Below, one piece after another: positions 6,778-15,181 of a DNA stretch of 31,563 bases. Source of the stretch: Pseudomonadota bacterium (GTDB taxonomy: Bacteria; Pseudomonadota; Gammaproteobacteria; Burkholderiales; Burkholderiaceae_B); contig JAEXRL010000004.1 of NCBI GenBank assembly GCA_023440825.1, forward strand, positions 1-31,563, written 5' to 3'. Each line of letters starts with the position of its first letter. The stretch's first letter is position 1. A program made the position numbers and the translations under genes. Under the pieces are notes generated by a model, which was not told the origin of the DNA, did no database searches, and worked only from the letters and a program-made list of their open reading frames with translations.

Positions 6778-9111
6778 ATGGTAGAACTCACCATCGATGG
6801 CATTAAGGTAGAAGCCCCAGAGGGCAGCATGGTTATTCAGGCTGCGCACAATGTTGGGGTATACGTGCCGCACTTCTGTTATCACAAAAAACTTAGCATT
6901 GCGGCGAACTGCCGTATGTGTCTTGTTGACGTAGAGAAAGCACCCAAGCCCTTACCGGCATGTGCAACCCCCGTCACCAATGGCATGATTGTGCATACGC
7001 GCTCTGAAAAAGCGGTAGCTGCACAAAAAAGCGTCATGGAATTCTTGCTGATTAACCACCCGCTCGATTGCCCTGTGTGCGATCAGGGTGGTGAGTGTCA
7101 GTTGCAAGACTTAGCCGTGGGCTATGGCGCGGGCGAATCTCGCTACAAAGAAGAAAAGCGTGTTGTGGCGGCTAAATCCATGGGGCCGCTAATTTCCACC
7201 GAGGCGATGCAGCGCTGCATACACTGTACGCGTTGTGTGCGTACTGGTGAAGAAATTGCAGGTATCCAGGAAGTGGGTATGCTGAACCGTGGTGAACATG
7301 CTGAAATCACCACCTTTATCGGTCAGGCCGTAGAGTCTGAACTCTCCGGTAACATGATTGATGTTTGCCCGGTTGGCGCATTGCTGTCTAAACCTTTCCG
7401 TTTTAATGCTCGCACTTGGGAGCTGGCACGTCGTCGCAGCGTAAGTCCGCACGATAGCGTGGGTGCAAATCTGGTTATCCAGGCAAAACAAGACAAAGTC
7501 TTGCGCGTGGTGCCTTTCGAGAATGAAGACGTTAACGAATGCTGGATCAGCGACCGTGATCGTTTCTCTTATGAAGGCTTGTACACGGAAGACCGCCTGA
7601 CACATCCTATGATGCGTGATGATCAGGGTGTCTGGCGCGAAGCTTCCTGGAGCGATGCGCTGCAACACGTGGTTCACGCTGTTAACGCAGTACGCGATAA
7701 GTTCGGTGCAGATCAATTGGCGTGCATAGGTAGCCCAAGCGCCACTCTGGAAGAGCTTTCACTATTAGCTCGCCTGGCTCGTGCACTAGGGTCAGAGAAC
7801 GTAGACTTCCGTTTGCGTCAGACTGACGCACGCCTGGATTCCATCTTGGATGGCGCTCCTTGGTTAGGCATGCCCTTAACCGAGCTAAATCATCTGGATC
7901 GCGTGCTGGTCGTCGGTTCCTTCCTGCGTAAAGACCATCCCTTAATGGCGCAGCGTCTACGTCAGGCTGTAAAGCAAGGAGCTCAGGTATCGTTTATTGA
8001 TTCGGCCGCTGACAACCCCTTGTTCACTTCAATTCAGGCTCGTATTACCACGCGCCCCAGCCAGTTACCCTATGCATTGGGTGAAGTGCTGGTAGCTGTG
8101 GCGAAAGCGAGTGGCCAAGCCATTCCAGCCGGTTTTGAGTCCTTGCAGGTTTCTGCTGAAGCGCAACAGATTGCTGACAGTCTACGTAGTGGCGAGCGTG
8201 TAGCAATATTAATTGGCAATATGGCCATTTCCTCAGATGTGGCGACGGAAATTCTGGCTAATGCGGCAGCTATTGCAACAGCGGTGAATGCCAAGTTAGG
8301 CTTTTTGACCGCAGGTGCAAATACTGTAGGTGGTTATTTGGCGGGTGCAGTGCCCGCCAAGGGTGGCCTTACCGCTGAGCAAATGCTGGCGCAAACTCAA
8401 CGTGCTTATTTAACGCTGCACCTTGAGCCTGCTTTGGATAGCGATCTGGGTACCCATGCAGTTGAGACCTTGAAAGCATCAACGATTGCAGTAGCACTGA
8501 CTTCTTACCGTTCGGCGGCTGAAGACTGGGCAGATGTGATGTTGCCTATCGCGCCGTTTACCGAAACCTCCGGTACGTTTGTGAATGCAGAAGGACGTGT
8601 GCAAAGTTTCAAAGGCGCGGCTGCACCGGTGGGTGATACCCGCCCAGCCTGGAAAGTGTTACGTGTGCTGGGCAATTTGTTCCAGCTAGACGGTTTTGAT
8701 GATGAAACATCAGAGTCCGTGCGCGATTCAGTGATGGCAGCAGGCGTGGAGTCTCGCTTATCAAATACGATTAAGCAGGCGCCGCTCTTGAATCAGAGCG
8801 CTGCGGATACGCTAGAGCGGGTTACAGATGTGCCTATCTATCGTTCCGATGCCTTGGTACGTCGCTCTGCTCCCTTGCAGGCTACTCCTGCCAGTGTCGC
8901 ACCGACTGCACGTATCCACCCCGAACAGCTCGCTAAACTGGGTCTGAACGATGGTGACAACGTGAAGGTTCGTAGCCCCCAAGGAGAAACGCTACTGCAA
9001 GTGCAGGCCGACGATACGGTGGCCAGCTCAGCGGTGCGGATTGCCACGGCTTTCCCTCAAACTGCCGCACTCGGCAGCGCTTTTGCGCAACTGACTGTGG
9101 AGCGCGCATAA
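6778..9111 (+). CDS. nuoG: NADH-quinone oxidoreductase subunit G (iron-sulfur relay)
   Basis: NuoG is the largest peripheral subunit (777 residues), relaying electrons from NuoF towards NuoI. The N-terminal ferredoxin domain has [2Fe-2S] ligands C34, C45, C48, C62; the His-Cys cluster uses H94, C98, C101, C107; a [4Fe-4S] cluster uses C147, C150, C153, C197. The molybdopterin-oxidoreductase-like body follows from about residue 215. The CxxCxxxC pattern that binds the off-path cluster N7 in E. coli and Thermus is replaced by SVSPHDSVG, so N7 should be missing. The C-terminal half is degenerate relative to true molybdoenzymes, which is normal. Starts 14 bp after nuoF. Confidence 0.96.
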   Translation: MVELTIDGIKVEAPEGSMVIQAAHNVGVYVPHFCYHKKLSIAANCRMCLVDVEKAPKPLPACATPVTNGMIVHTRSEKAVAAQKSVMEFLLINHPLDCPVCDQGGECQLQDLAVGYGAGESRYKEEKRVVAAKSMGPLISTEAMQRCIHCTRCVRTGEEIAGIQEVGMLNRGEHAEITTFIGQAVESELSGNMIDVCPVGALLSKPFRFNARTWELARRRSVSPHDSVGANLVIQAKQDKVLRVVPFENEDVNECWISDRDRFSYEGLYTEDRLTHPMMRDDQGVWREASWSDALQHVVHAVNAVRDKFGADQLACIGSPSATLEELSLLARLARALGSENVDFRLRQTDARLDSILDGAPWLGMPLTELNHLDRVLVVGSFLRKDHPLMAQRLRQAVKQGAQVSFIDSAADNPLFTSIQARITTRPSQLPYALGEVLVAVAKASGQAIPAGFESLQVSAEAQQIADSLRSGERVAILIGNMAISSDVATEILANAAAIATAVNAKLGFLTAGANTVGGYLAGAVPAKGGLTAEQMLAQTQRAYLTLHLEPALDSDLGTHAVETLKASTIAVALTSYRSAAEDWADVMLPIAPFTETSGTFVNAEGRVQSFKGAAAPVGDTRPAWKVLRVLGNLFQLDGFDDETSESVRDSVMAAGVESRLSNTIKQAPLLNQSAADTLERVTDVPIYRSDALVRRSAPLQATPASVAPTARIHPEQLAKLGLNDGDNVKVRSPQGETLLQVQADDTVASSAVRIATAFPQTAALGSAFAQLTVERA

Positions 9112-9112
9112 C

Positions 9113-10186
9113 ATGGACTTTCTTTCTAGTATTCAGGCCTTTGGTACGGACCTCTTGGGTCCTACTGTTTGGTATGTAGTTTGGACCTTGATCAAAATTG
9201 TGGTCATCGCTGTGCCCATCATTTTATGTGTAGCGTATCTCACTTACTGGGAACGCAAAATGATTGGCTTTATGCATGCACGTCTTGGTCCTACTCGTGT
9301 AGGCCCACGCGGCTTATTACAGCCTTTTGCGGATGTGTTTAAGCTCTTAACCAAAGAGCTCATCATACCGGCCAAGTCTAATAAGACCTTGTATTTGCTG
9401 GCACCCGTAGTGACCTTAATGCCAGCATTGGCGGCTTGGGCAGTGATTCCTTTTGGTCCAGACGTAGTGCTGGCTAACGTTAACGCTGGTTTGTTATATG
9501 TGTTGGCGATTAGCTCTTTAGGTGTATACGGGGTGGTGGTAGCAGGTTGGGCTTCTAACTCTAAGTATGCGCTGTTAGGTGGTTTGCGTGCTGCGGCCCA
9601 GGTGCTGTCTTACGAGCTGGCCATTGGCTTTGTATTGGTAACGGTTTTGCTGGTGTCAGGTACCTTGAACTTGTCCGGGATTGTGATGGGGCAAGCTAAC
9701 GGGTATTTCGCTGATAAAGGATTGAACTTCCTGTCCTGGAACTGGTTGCCACTATTGCCCTTATTTGTGATTTATGTGGTGTCAGCGGTAGCTGAAACAA
9801 ACCGTCACCCCTTTGACGTGGTCGAGGGTGAGTCCGAGATTGTTGCAGGCCCCATGGTGGAATACTCAGGTATGGGCTTTGCCCTGTTCTTCCTGGGTGA
9901 GTACGCCAACATGATCATGCTGTCTGCTTTAGCAGCCATTATGTTCTTGGGTGGCTGGATGCCAATCGTGGAGTTCGCGCCCTTTACCTGGATTCCAGGC
10001 TGGCTGTGGCTGGGTCTGAAGACCTTTGTCGTCGTTTCCATGTTTGTATGGTTCCGCGCGACGTTCCCACGCTATCGCTACGACCAGATTATGCGTCTGG
10101 GCTGGAAAGTGTTCATCCCGTTAACGGGTGTGTGGCTGTTGATCGTGGCGATTTGGATGCAAACGCCATTGAACATCTGGCATTAA
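9113..10186 (+). CDS. nuoH: NADH-quinone oxidoreductase subunit H
   Basis: NuoH is the membrane subunit joining the peripheral arm to the pump modules and forming the floor of the quinone chamber. About eight hydrophobic helices are visible. Signature loops are intact: LTYWERKMIGFMHARLGPTR and GPRGLLQPFADVFKLLTKE near the N-terminus, and AETNRHPFDVVEGESEIVAG with the acidic residues of the quinone-access/proton E-channel. Length 357 is typical. Only one base separates the nuoG stop from this ATG. Confidence 0.97.
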   Translation: MDFLSSIQAFGTDLLGPTVWYVVWTLIKIVVIAVPIILCVAYLTYWERKMIGFMHARLGPTRVGPRGLLQPFADVFKLLTKELIIPAKSNKTLYLLAPVVTLMPALAAWAVIPFGPDVVLANVNAGLLYVLAISSLGVYGVVVAGWASNSKYALLGGLRAAAQVLSYELAIGFVLVTVLLVSGTLNLSGIVMGQANGYFADKGLNFLSWNWLPLLPLFVIYVVSAVAETNRHPFDVVEGESEIVAGPMVEYSGMGFALFFLGEYANMIMLSALAAIMFLGGWMPIVEFAPFTWIPGWLWLGLKTFVVVSMFVWFRATFPRYRYDQIMRLGWKVFIPLTGVWLLIVAIWMQTPLNIWH

Positions 10187-10203
10187 GTCACGAGGGCTAG
10201 ATT

Positions 10204-10692
10204 ATGGAAGCAATCAAAGATTTCTTCGGCAGCCTCATGCTGTCCGAGATGCTCAAAGGCATGCGCCTGACCGGCAAATACTTTTTTAAGCGTAAGGTAA
10301 CCTTACGCTACCCCATGGAAAAAACGCCGACCTCGGCGCGATTCCGTGGTCTACACGCGTTGCGTCGTTACCCCAATGGGGAAGAGCGCTGTATTGCATG
10401 CAAACTCTGTGAGTCGGTGTGCCCCGCCTTGGCGATTTCGATTGAGTCAGCCGAGCGCGAAGATGGTACTCGACGCACTACGCGATATGACATTGACCTG
10501 ACCAAATGCATTTTCTGTGGTTTTTGTGAAGAAAGCTGCCCAGTTGATTCCATTGTGGAGACTCATATCCATGAGTACCACGGTGAAAAGCGCGGCGATC
10601 TGTACTTCACCAAAGATATGCTGTTGGCAGTTGGTGATCGTTACGAAACAGAAATTGCCCGTCGTCGTGCCGAAGACGCGCCGTATCGTTAA
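10204..10692 (+). CDS. nuoI: NADH-quinone oxidoreductase subunit I (N6a/N6b)
   Basis: NuoI is an 8Fe ferredoxin-type subunit carrying clusters N6a and N6b between NuoG and NuoB. Two complete CxxCxxCxxxCP motifs are present: C63, C66, C69, C73 and C102, C105, C108, C112, each set also contributing to the partner cluster as in 2[4Fe-4S] ferredoxins. The amphipathic N-terminus (residues 1-35) is the usual membrane-surface anchor. Length 162 is normal. GAGGG lies 7 bp before the ATG. Confidence 0.97.
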   Translation: MEAIKDFFGSLMLSEMLKGMRLTGKYFFKRKVTLRYPMEKTPTSARFRGLHALRRYPNGEERCIACKLCESVCPALAISIESAEREDGTRRTTRYDIDLTKCIFCGFCEESCPVDSIVETHIHEYHGEKRGDLYFTKDMLLAVGDRYETEIARRRAEDAPYR

Positions 10693-10710
10693 GGCCGGAG
10701 TACGTTAATT

Positions 10711-11343
10711 ATGTTATTTACTACTGTACTGTTTTATGTGCTGTCACTGATTCTGGTGATTGCTGCGTTCCGTGTTGTCACGGCGCGTAGCCCAGTCACC
10801 GCAGTGTTGCACCTGATACTGGCATTCTTTACGGCTGCCATGATCTGGATGACTACCGGCGCAGAGTTCCTCTCCCTACTGCTCGTTGTGGTCTATGTGG
10901 GGGCAGTCATGGTGATGTTCCTATTTGTCATCATGATGCTGGATGTGCGCGAGGAAAATGTACCGAGCAAGTTCAAGCCTTACATGCCCATGAGTGTCAT
11001 CATCGGTATCGTGATGGTTCTGGAAATGGGCTTTGTCTTAAGCAACACCTGGTATAACGCCGGCCCGGCTGCCGAGGTAGCTGCCGACTATAACAATACC
11101 CATGCCATTGGCGTACTCATGTATACCGAGTATGTATTGGCAGTGTTGACGGGCGGTATTGTTTTGCTGGTAGGTATGGTTTCCGCCATTGCCCTGACCT
11201 TACGCAAACGTACTGACGTGATTCGTACGAACTCGGGACAACAGGTACGAGTGCGTGCCAAGGATCGTTTGCGCATGGTGAATATTGCTTCTCAAACCGA
11301 GAAACCTGCTGCGGCAAATACTACTACTCCGGGAGACAACTGA
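10711..11343 (+). CDS. nuoJ: NADH-quinone oxidoreductase subunit J
   Basis: NuoJ is a five-helix membrane-arm subunit between NuoA/H and NuoK. Helix 3, with the conserved VVYVGAVMVMFLFVIMML segment that undergoes a pi-bulge change during turnover, is clear. A hydrophilic C-terminal tail of about 40 residues follows the last helix; such tails vary in length in proteobacteria. GGAG lies about 10 bp before the start. The TGA stop shares a base with the nuoK ATG. Confidence 0.95.
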   Translation: MLFTTVLFYVLSLILVIAAFRVVTARSPVTAVLHLILAFFTAAMIWMTTGAEFLSLLLVVVYVGAVMVMFLFVIMMLDVREENVPSKFKPYMPMSVIIGIVMVLEMGFVLSNTWYNAGPAAEVAADYNNTHAIGVLMYTEYVLAVLTGGIVLLVGMVSAIALTLRKRTDVIRTNSGQQVRVRAKDRLRMVNIASQTEKPAAANTTTPGDN

Positions 11344-11654
11344 TGATGACGCTTACGCTTGCGCACTATCTGGTCCTGGGTGCGATACTTTTTACTATTG
11401 GTCTGCTCGGCTTCTTTATGAACCGACGTAACCTGATCATTTTATTAATGTCGGTAGAGCTCATACTCTTGTCTGCCAATATTAATTTCGTCGCCTTCTC
11501 TACTTGGTTTGGAGATACGGCGGGTCAGCTGTTTGTTTTCTTCGTCCTGACAGTCGCCGCAGCAGAAGCTGCTATCGGTCTGGCGATCTTGGTCTTGCTC
11601 TTTCGTAGCCTTAACAAGATCAATGTTGACGATCTGGACCAGCTCAAAGGTTGA
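11343..11654 (+). CDS. nuoK: NADH-quinone oxidoreductase subunit K
   Basis: NuoK is a three-helix, Mrp-antiporter (MrpC)-like subunit of the membrane arm. Two membrane glutamates known to be essential for pumping are present, in the contexts LLMSVELILLSANINFVAF and AAAEAAIGLAIL. It starts ATGATG: the first ATG overlaps the nuoJ stop and sits 7 bp after GGAG, the second (11346) gives the more usual 102-residue protein. Which one is used is undecided and of little consequence. Confidence 0.96.
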   Translation: MMTLTLAHYLVLGAILFTIGLLGFFMNRRNLIILLMSVELILLSANINFVAFSTWFGDTAGQLFVFFVLTVAAAEAAIGLAILVLLFRSLNKINVDDLDQLKG

Positions 11655-11669
11655 TGGGATAGCAGAACA

Positions 11670-13670
11670 ATGAACTCCATAAATCTATATTTAACAGTTG
11701 CTTTAGCTCCCTTGGTGGGTGCTTTGCTGTCGGGCTTGTTCGGCACGGGCTTTTTGGCTCGTGTCGTTAGCAAGACCGGAGCGCATCTGATTACTATCGC
11801 GGGTGTACTGATTTCCTTTATCGGTTCGGTCACCGTTTTGTTGCAGGTACTAGATGGCAATACCTTTAACGGTACCGTCTATACCTGGATCACCATAGGC
11901 AGTGTGCAGTGGGATATCGGCTTTCTGATTGACCAGCTCACCGCGCTTATGATGGTGGTGGTTACCTCAGTTTCCTTAATGGTGCATATTTACACCATAG
12001 GTTACATGCGTGACGATCCCGGTTATCAGCGTTTCTTTTCCTATATTTCGCTGTTTACCTTCTCGATGTTGATGCTGGTCATGTCTAACAACATGCTGCA
12101 ACTCTTCTTCGGCTGGGAAGCGGTGGGTCTGGTTTCTTACTTGCTGATCGGTTTCTGGTACGAGCGTAAAACAGCTATTTTCGCTAACATGAAGGCCTTC
12201 TTGGTTAACCGTGTTGGTGACTTTGGCTTTGCGTTGGGTATTGGCTTGCTTTATGCCTACACCGGCTCCATGAACTACAGCGATGTTTTTGCTAAAGTGC
12301 AAGAGCTAAGCAGCATGAGCTTTCCAGGCACAGATTGGCAGTTGCTGACTGTGGCGTCGATTGCTCTGTTTATCGGTGCCATGGGTAAATCTGCCCAGGT
12401 ACCCTTACACAGTTGGTTGCCTGACTCCATGGAAGGTCCAACCCCTATTTCAGCCCTGATTCACGCGGCAACTATGGTTACCGCGGGTATTTTCATGGTG
12501 TCACGCTTTTCTCCCGTGTTTGAGCAGTCCTCGACGGCACTGTCATTCATCATGATTATTGGTGCGACGGGTGCGCTGTTCCTGGGGCTGCTGGGTATTA
12601 TTCAGAACGACGTGAAGCGTGTAGTCGCTTATTCCACCTTGTCCCAGTTGGGTTACATGACAGTAGCGCTGGGTGCCTCGGCATACTCTGTGGCTATTTT
12701 CCACTTGATGACGCACGCATTCTTTAAAGCATTGCTGTTTTTAGGTGCGGGTTCTGTCATTATCGGCATGCATCACGATCAGGATATCCGTAATATGGGT
12801 GGCTTGCGCAAGTACATGCCCATTACCTGGTTTACCTTTTTACTGGGTACGCTGGCCTTGGTCGGCACACCGTTCTTTTCGGGCTTTTACTCAAAAGAAC
12901 ATATTATTGAAGCCGCTGGTGCAGCCCAGGTTTGGGGTGCAGGCTACGCCTATTACGCCACGCTCATCGGTGTGTTTGTTACATCCTTGTATTCGTTCCG
13001 TCTGTATTTCCTTGTGTTCCATGGTGAAGAGCGTTTCCGTAACGTTAAACATGATGATAGCCATGCACACGATGATCACGAACATGGTGGAGATCCCAAA
13101 GAGTCGCCATGGGTGGTAACACTACCTTTAGTCTTGTTAGCGATTCCATCCGTATTTGCAGGTATCTGGTTTATTAACCCTCTGCTTTTCGGTAATTTTT
13201 TCCACGGTATTATCGACGTCCTGCCGCAGCATCCAGCTATGGCTGAGCTAACGCAAAACTGGACTGACTGGATGGCTTACGCACTACACGGATTTGTGAC
13301 CGTTCCATTCTGGCTGATGGTTGCTGGCCTGGTAGTGGCTTGGTACATGTATCTGGTGAATCCAGCTGTACCGGCTGCCTTTAAGCGCAACTTCGGCTTC
13401 CTGTATCGCATCATGGAGAACAAGTACTACGCTGACTGGTTCAATGAACAAGTCTTGGCGCGTGGTGCCCGTTGTCTGGGTACAGGTTTGTGGAAAGGGG
13501 CTGACCGCGGTCTGATTGACGGCTTGCTGGTCAACGGTAGTGCACGTGTAGTGGGCTGGATTGCGGCGGTTAGCCGTCATCTGCAGACCGGCTACATCTA
13601 CCACTATGCTCTGGCCATGATACTGGGTATCTTGGTGCTCTTAACCTTTTTTGTACTGACGGTTCATTAA
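11670..13670 (+). CDS. nuoL: NADH-quinone oxidoreductase subunit L (distal antiporter-like pump)
   Basis: NuoL is the most distal antiporter-like pump subunit, with many hydrophobic helices and a long lateral helix near the C-terminus. Conserved pieces include FFGWEAVGLVSYLLIGFWYE with the essential glutamate, MGKSAQVPLHSWLPDSMEGPTP with the channel lysine, and HLMTHAFFKALLFLGAGSVI. At 666 residues it is of usual size. A histidine/aspartate-rich hydrophilic loop (residues 461-475) holds five His in 12 residues. The last stop base is the first base of the nuoM ATG. Confidence 0.97.
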   Translation: MNSINLYLTVALAPLVGALLSGLFGTGFLARVVSKTGAHLITIAGVLISFIGSVTVLLQVLDGNTFNGTVYTWITIGSVQWDIGFLIDQLTALMMVVVTSVSLMVHIYTIGYMRDDPGYQRFFSYISLFTFSMLMLVMSNNMLQLFFGWEAVGLVSYLLIGFWYERKTAIFANMKAFLVNRVGDFGFALGIGLLYAYTGSMNYSDVFAKVQELSSMSFPGTDWQLLTVASIALFIGAMGKSAQVPLHSWLPDSMEGPTPISALIHAATMVTAGIFMVSRFSPVFEQSSTALSFIMIIGATGALFLGLLGIIQNDVKRVVAYSTLSQLGYMTVALGASAYSVAIFHLMTHAFFKALLFLGAGSVIIGMHHDQDIRNMGGLRKYMPITWFTFLLGTLALVGTPFFSGFYSKEHIIEAAGAAQVWGAGYAYYATLIGVFVTSLYSFRLYFLVFHGEERFRNVKHDDSHAHDDHEHGGDPKESPWVVTLPLVLLAIPSVFAGIWFINPLLFGNFFHGIIDVLPQHPAMAELTQNWTDWMAYALHGFVTVPFWLMVAGLVVAWYMYLVNPAVPAAFKRNFGFLYRIMENKYYADWFNEQVLARGARCLGTGLWKGADRGLIDGLLVNGSARVVGWIAAVSRHLQTGYIYHYALAMILGILVLLTFFVLTVH

Positions 13671-15169
13671 TGGCTAGCGATATGGCGTCTTCTACTCTTC
13701 CTTGGTTAACGCTGGCGATTTTTGTTCCTATTGTCGCTGGTTTGCTAGTGCTGGCTCTGGGGCGCGACGACCGCCCCGAGTTCACCCGCTGGCTTTCGTT
13801 GTTGGGCTCCATTGCGGGCCTGCTGGTTACTATTCCTCTGTATACAGGGTTTAATAATTCTACGGCTGCCATGCAGTTCGAAGAAAAAACCTCCTGGATC
13901 TCTGCGTTCAATGTTAATTATCATCTGGGCGTAGATGGAATATCTTTGTGGTTTGTGCTGCTGACCGCTTTCATCACAATTATTGTGGTGCTGGCGGGTT
14001 GGGAGGTCATCAAAAACCGTATAGCGCAGTATATGGGGGCTTTCCTCATACTGTCGGGCTTGATGGTTGGTGTCTTTAGCTCACTAGACGGCTTGTTGTT
14101 CTACGTGTTCTTCGAAGCCACATTGATCCCTATGTACCTAATTATTGGTGTGTGGGGTGGTCCTAATCGTGTTTATGCGGCCTTCAAGTTTTTCCTTTAC
14201 ACACTGTTAGGCTCATTGCTGACCCTGATTGCATTCATTTATTTGTGGAATGTGGCAGGCGGCACTTTCGATATCCTGACGTGGCACGATGTAAAGCTGG
14301 GCTATACCGCGCAAATCCTGATCTTTATCGCTTTGCTCATGGCCTTTGCGGTTAAGGTTCCCATGTGGCCTGTGCACACTTGGTTGCCCGATGCGCACGT
14401 GGAAGCACCTACAGGTGGTTCTGTGGTGCTGGCTGCGATCATGCTTAAGCTGGGTGCTTACGGTTTCTTGCGTTTCTCTTTACCCATCGTTCCGGATGCA
14501 GCTCAAAACCTGTCCGTGTTCATGATTACGCTGTCCTTGATTGCGGTGATCTACATTGGTTTGGTGGCCATTGTGCAAGACGACATGAAAAAGCTCGTGG
14601 CGTACTCCTCCGTGGCTCACATGGGTTTTGTAACGCTGGGCTTCTTCCTGTTTAACGTTACCGGCCTGGAAGGCGCAATCATGCAAATGATTTCGCACGG
14701 CTTCGTATCGGGCGCCATGTTCTTGTGTATTGGCGTTCTGTACGATCGTATGCATAGCCGACAAATCGCCGATTACGGTGGCGTAGTCACGGTTATGCCA
14801 CGATTTGTGACGTTTTTTGTGTTGTTCTCCATGGCAAACTGCGGATTGCCAGGAACCAGTGGCTTTATTGGTGAATTCACCGTGATCATGGGTGCCGTAG
14901 AGTACAACTTCTGGGTAGGGCTACTGACGGCATCCGCCTTGATTACCGGTGCGGCATACTCGCTCTGGATGCTTAAGCGTGTGGCCTTCGGTCCTGTTGA
15001 GAACCCTGCGGTCGCAACGATGAGCGATTTGTCTGGTCGAGAGTTCTTCATCCTGGGTGTGATGGCTATCGCTGTGTTGTACATGGGTATATATCCAAAG
15101 CCGTTTACCGAAGTCATGCACGTTTCGGTCGAAGCGTTGCTGCAACACGTCTCCGTCTCGAAACTGTAG
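13670..15169 (+). CDS. nuoM: NADH-quinone oxidoreductase subunit M (antiporter-like pump)
   Basis: NuoM is the middle antiporter-like proton pump. The family segments YVFFEATLIPMYLIIGVWGG (essential glutamate), VKVPMWPVHTWLPDAHVEAP (channel lysine and histidines) and KKLVAYSSVAHMGFVTLG are intact, with about 14 hydrophobic helices. Length 499 is normal. The ATG at 13670 overlaps the nuoL stop (TAATG); a second Met, four residues on at 13682, is possible. Confidence 0.96.
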   Translation: MASDMASSTLPWLTLAIFVPIVAGLLVLALGRDDRPEFTRWLSLLGSIAGLLVTIPLYTGFNNSTAAMQFEEKTSWISAFNVNYHLGVDGISLWFVLLTAFITIIVVLAGWEVIKNRIAQYMGAFLILSGLMVGVFSSLDGLLFYVFFEATLIPMYLIIGVWGGPNRVYAAFKFFLYTLLGSLLTLIAFIYLWNVAGGTFDILTWHDVKLGYTAQILIFIALLMAFAVKVPMWPVHTWLPDAHVEAPTGGSVVLAAIMLKLGAYGFLRFSLPIVPDAAQNLSVFMITLSLIAVIYIGLVAIVQDDMKKLVAYSSVAHMGFVTLGFFLFNVTGLEGAIMQMISHGFVSGAMFLCIGVLYDRMHSRQIADYGGVVTVMPRFVTFFVLFSMANCGLPGTSGFIGEFTVIMGAVEYNFWVGLLTASALITGAAYSLWMLKRVAFGPVENPAVATMSDLSGREFFILGVMAIAVLYMGIYPKPFTEVMHVSVEALLQHVSVSKL

Positions 15170-15181
15170 GCCCGAAACATT

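Noticed and set aside
7189..7716. 175-codon minus-strand frame inside nuoG
   Set aside because: It opposes the iron-sulfur region of NuoG, whose cysteines are all in place; no domain is visible in the opposite strand.
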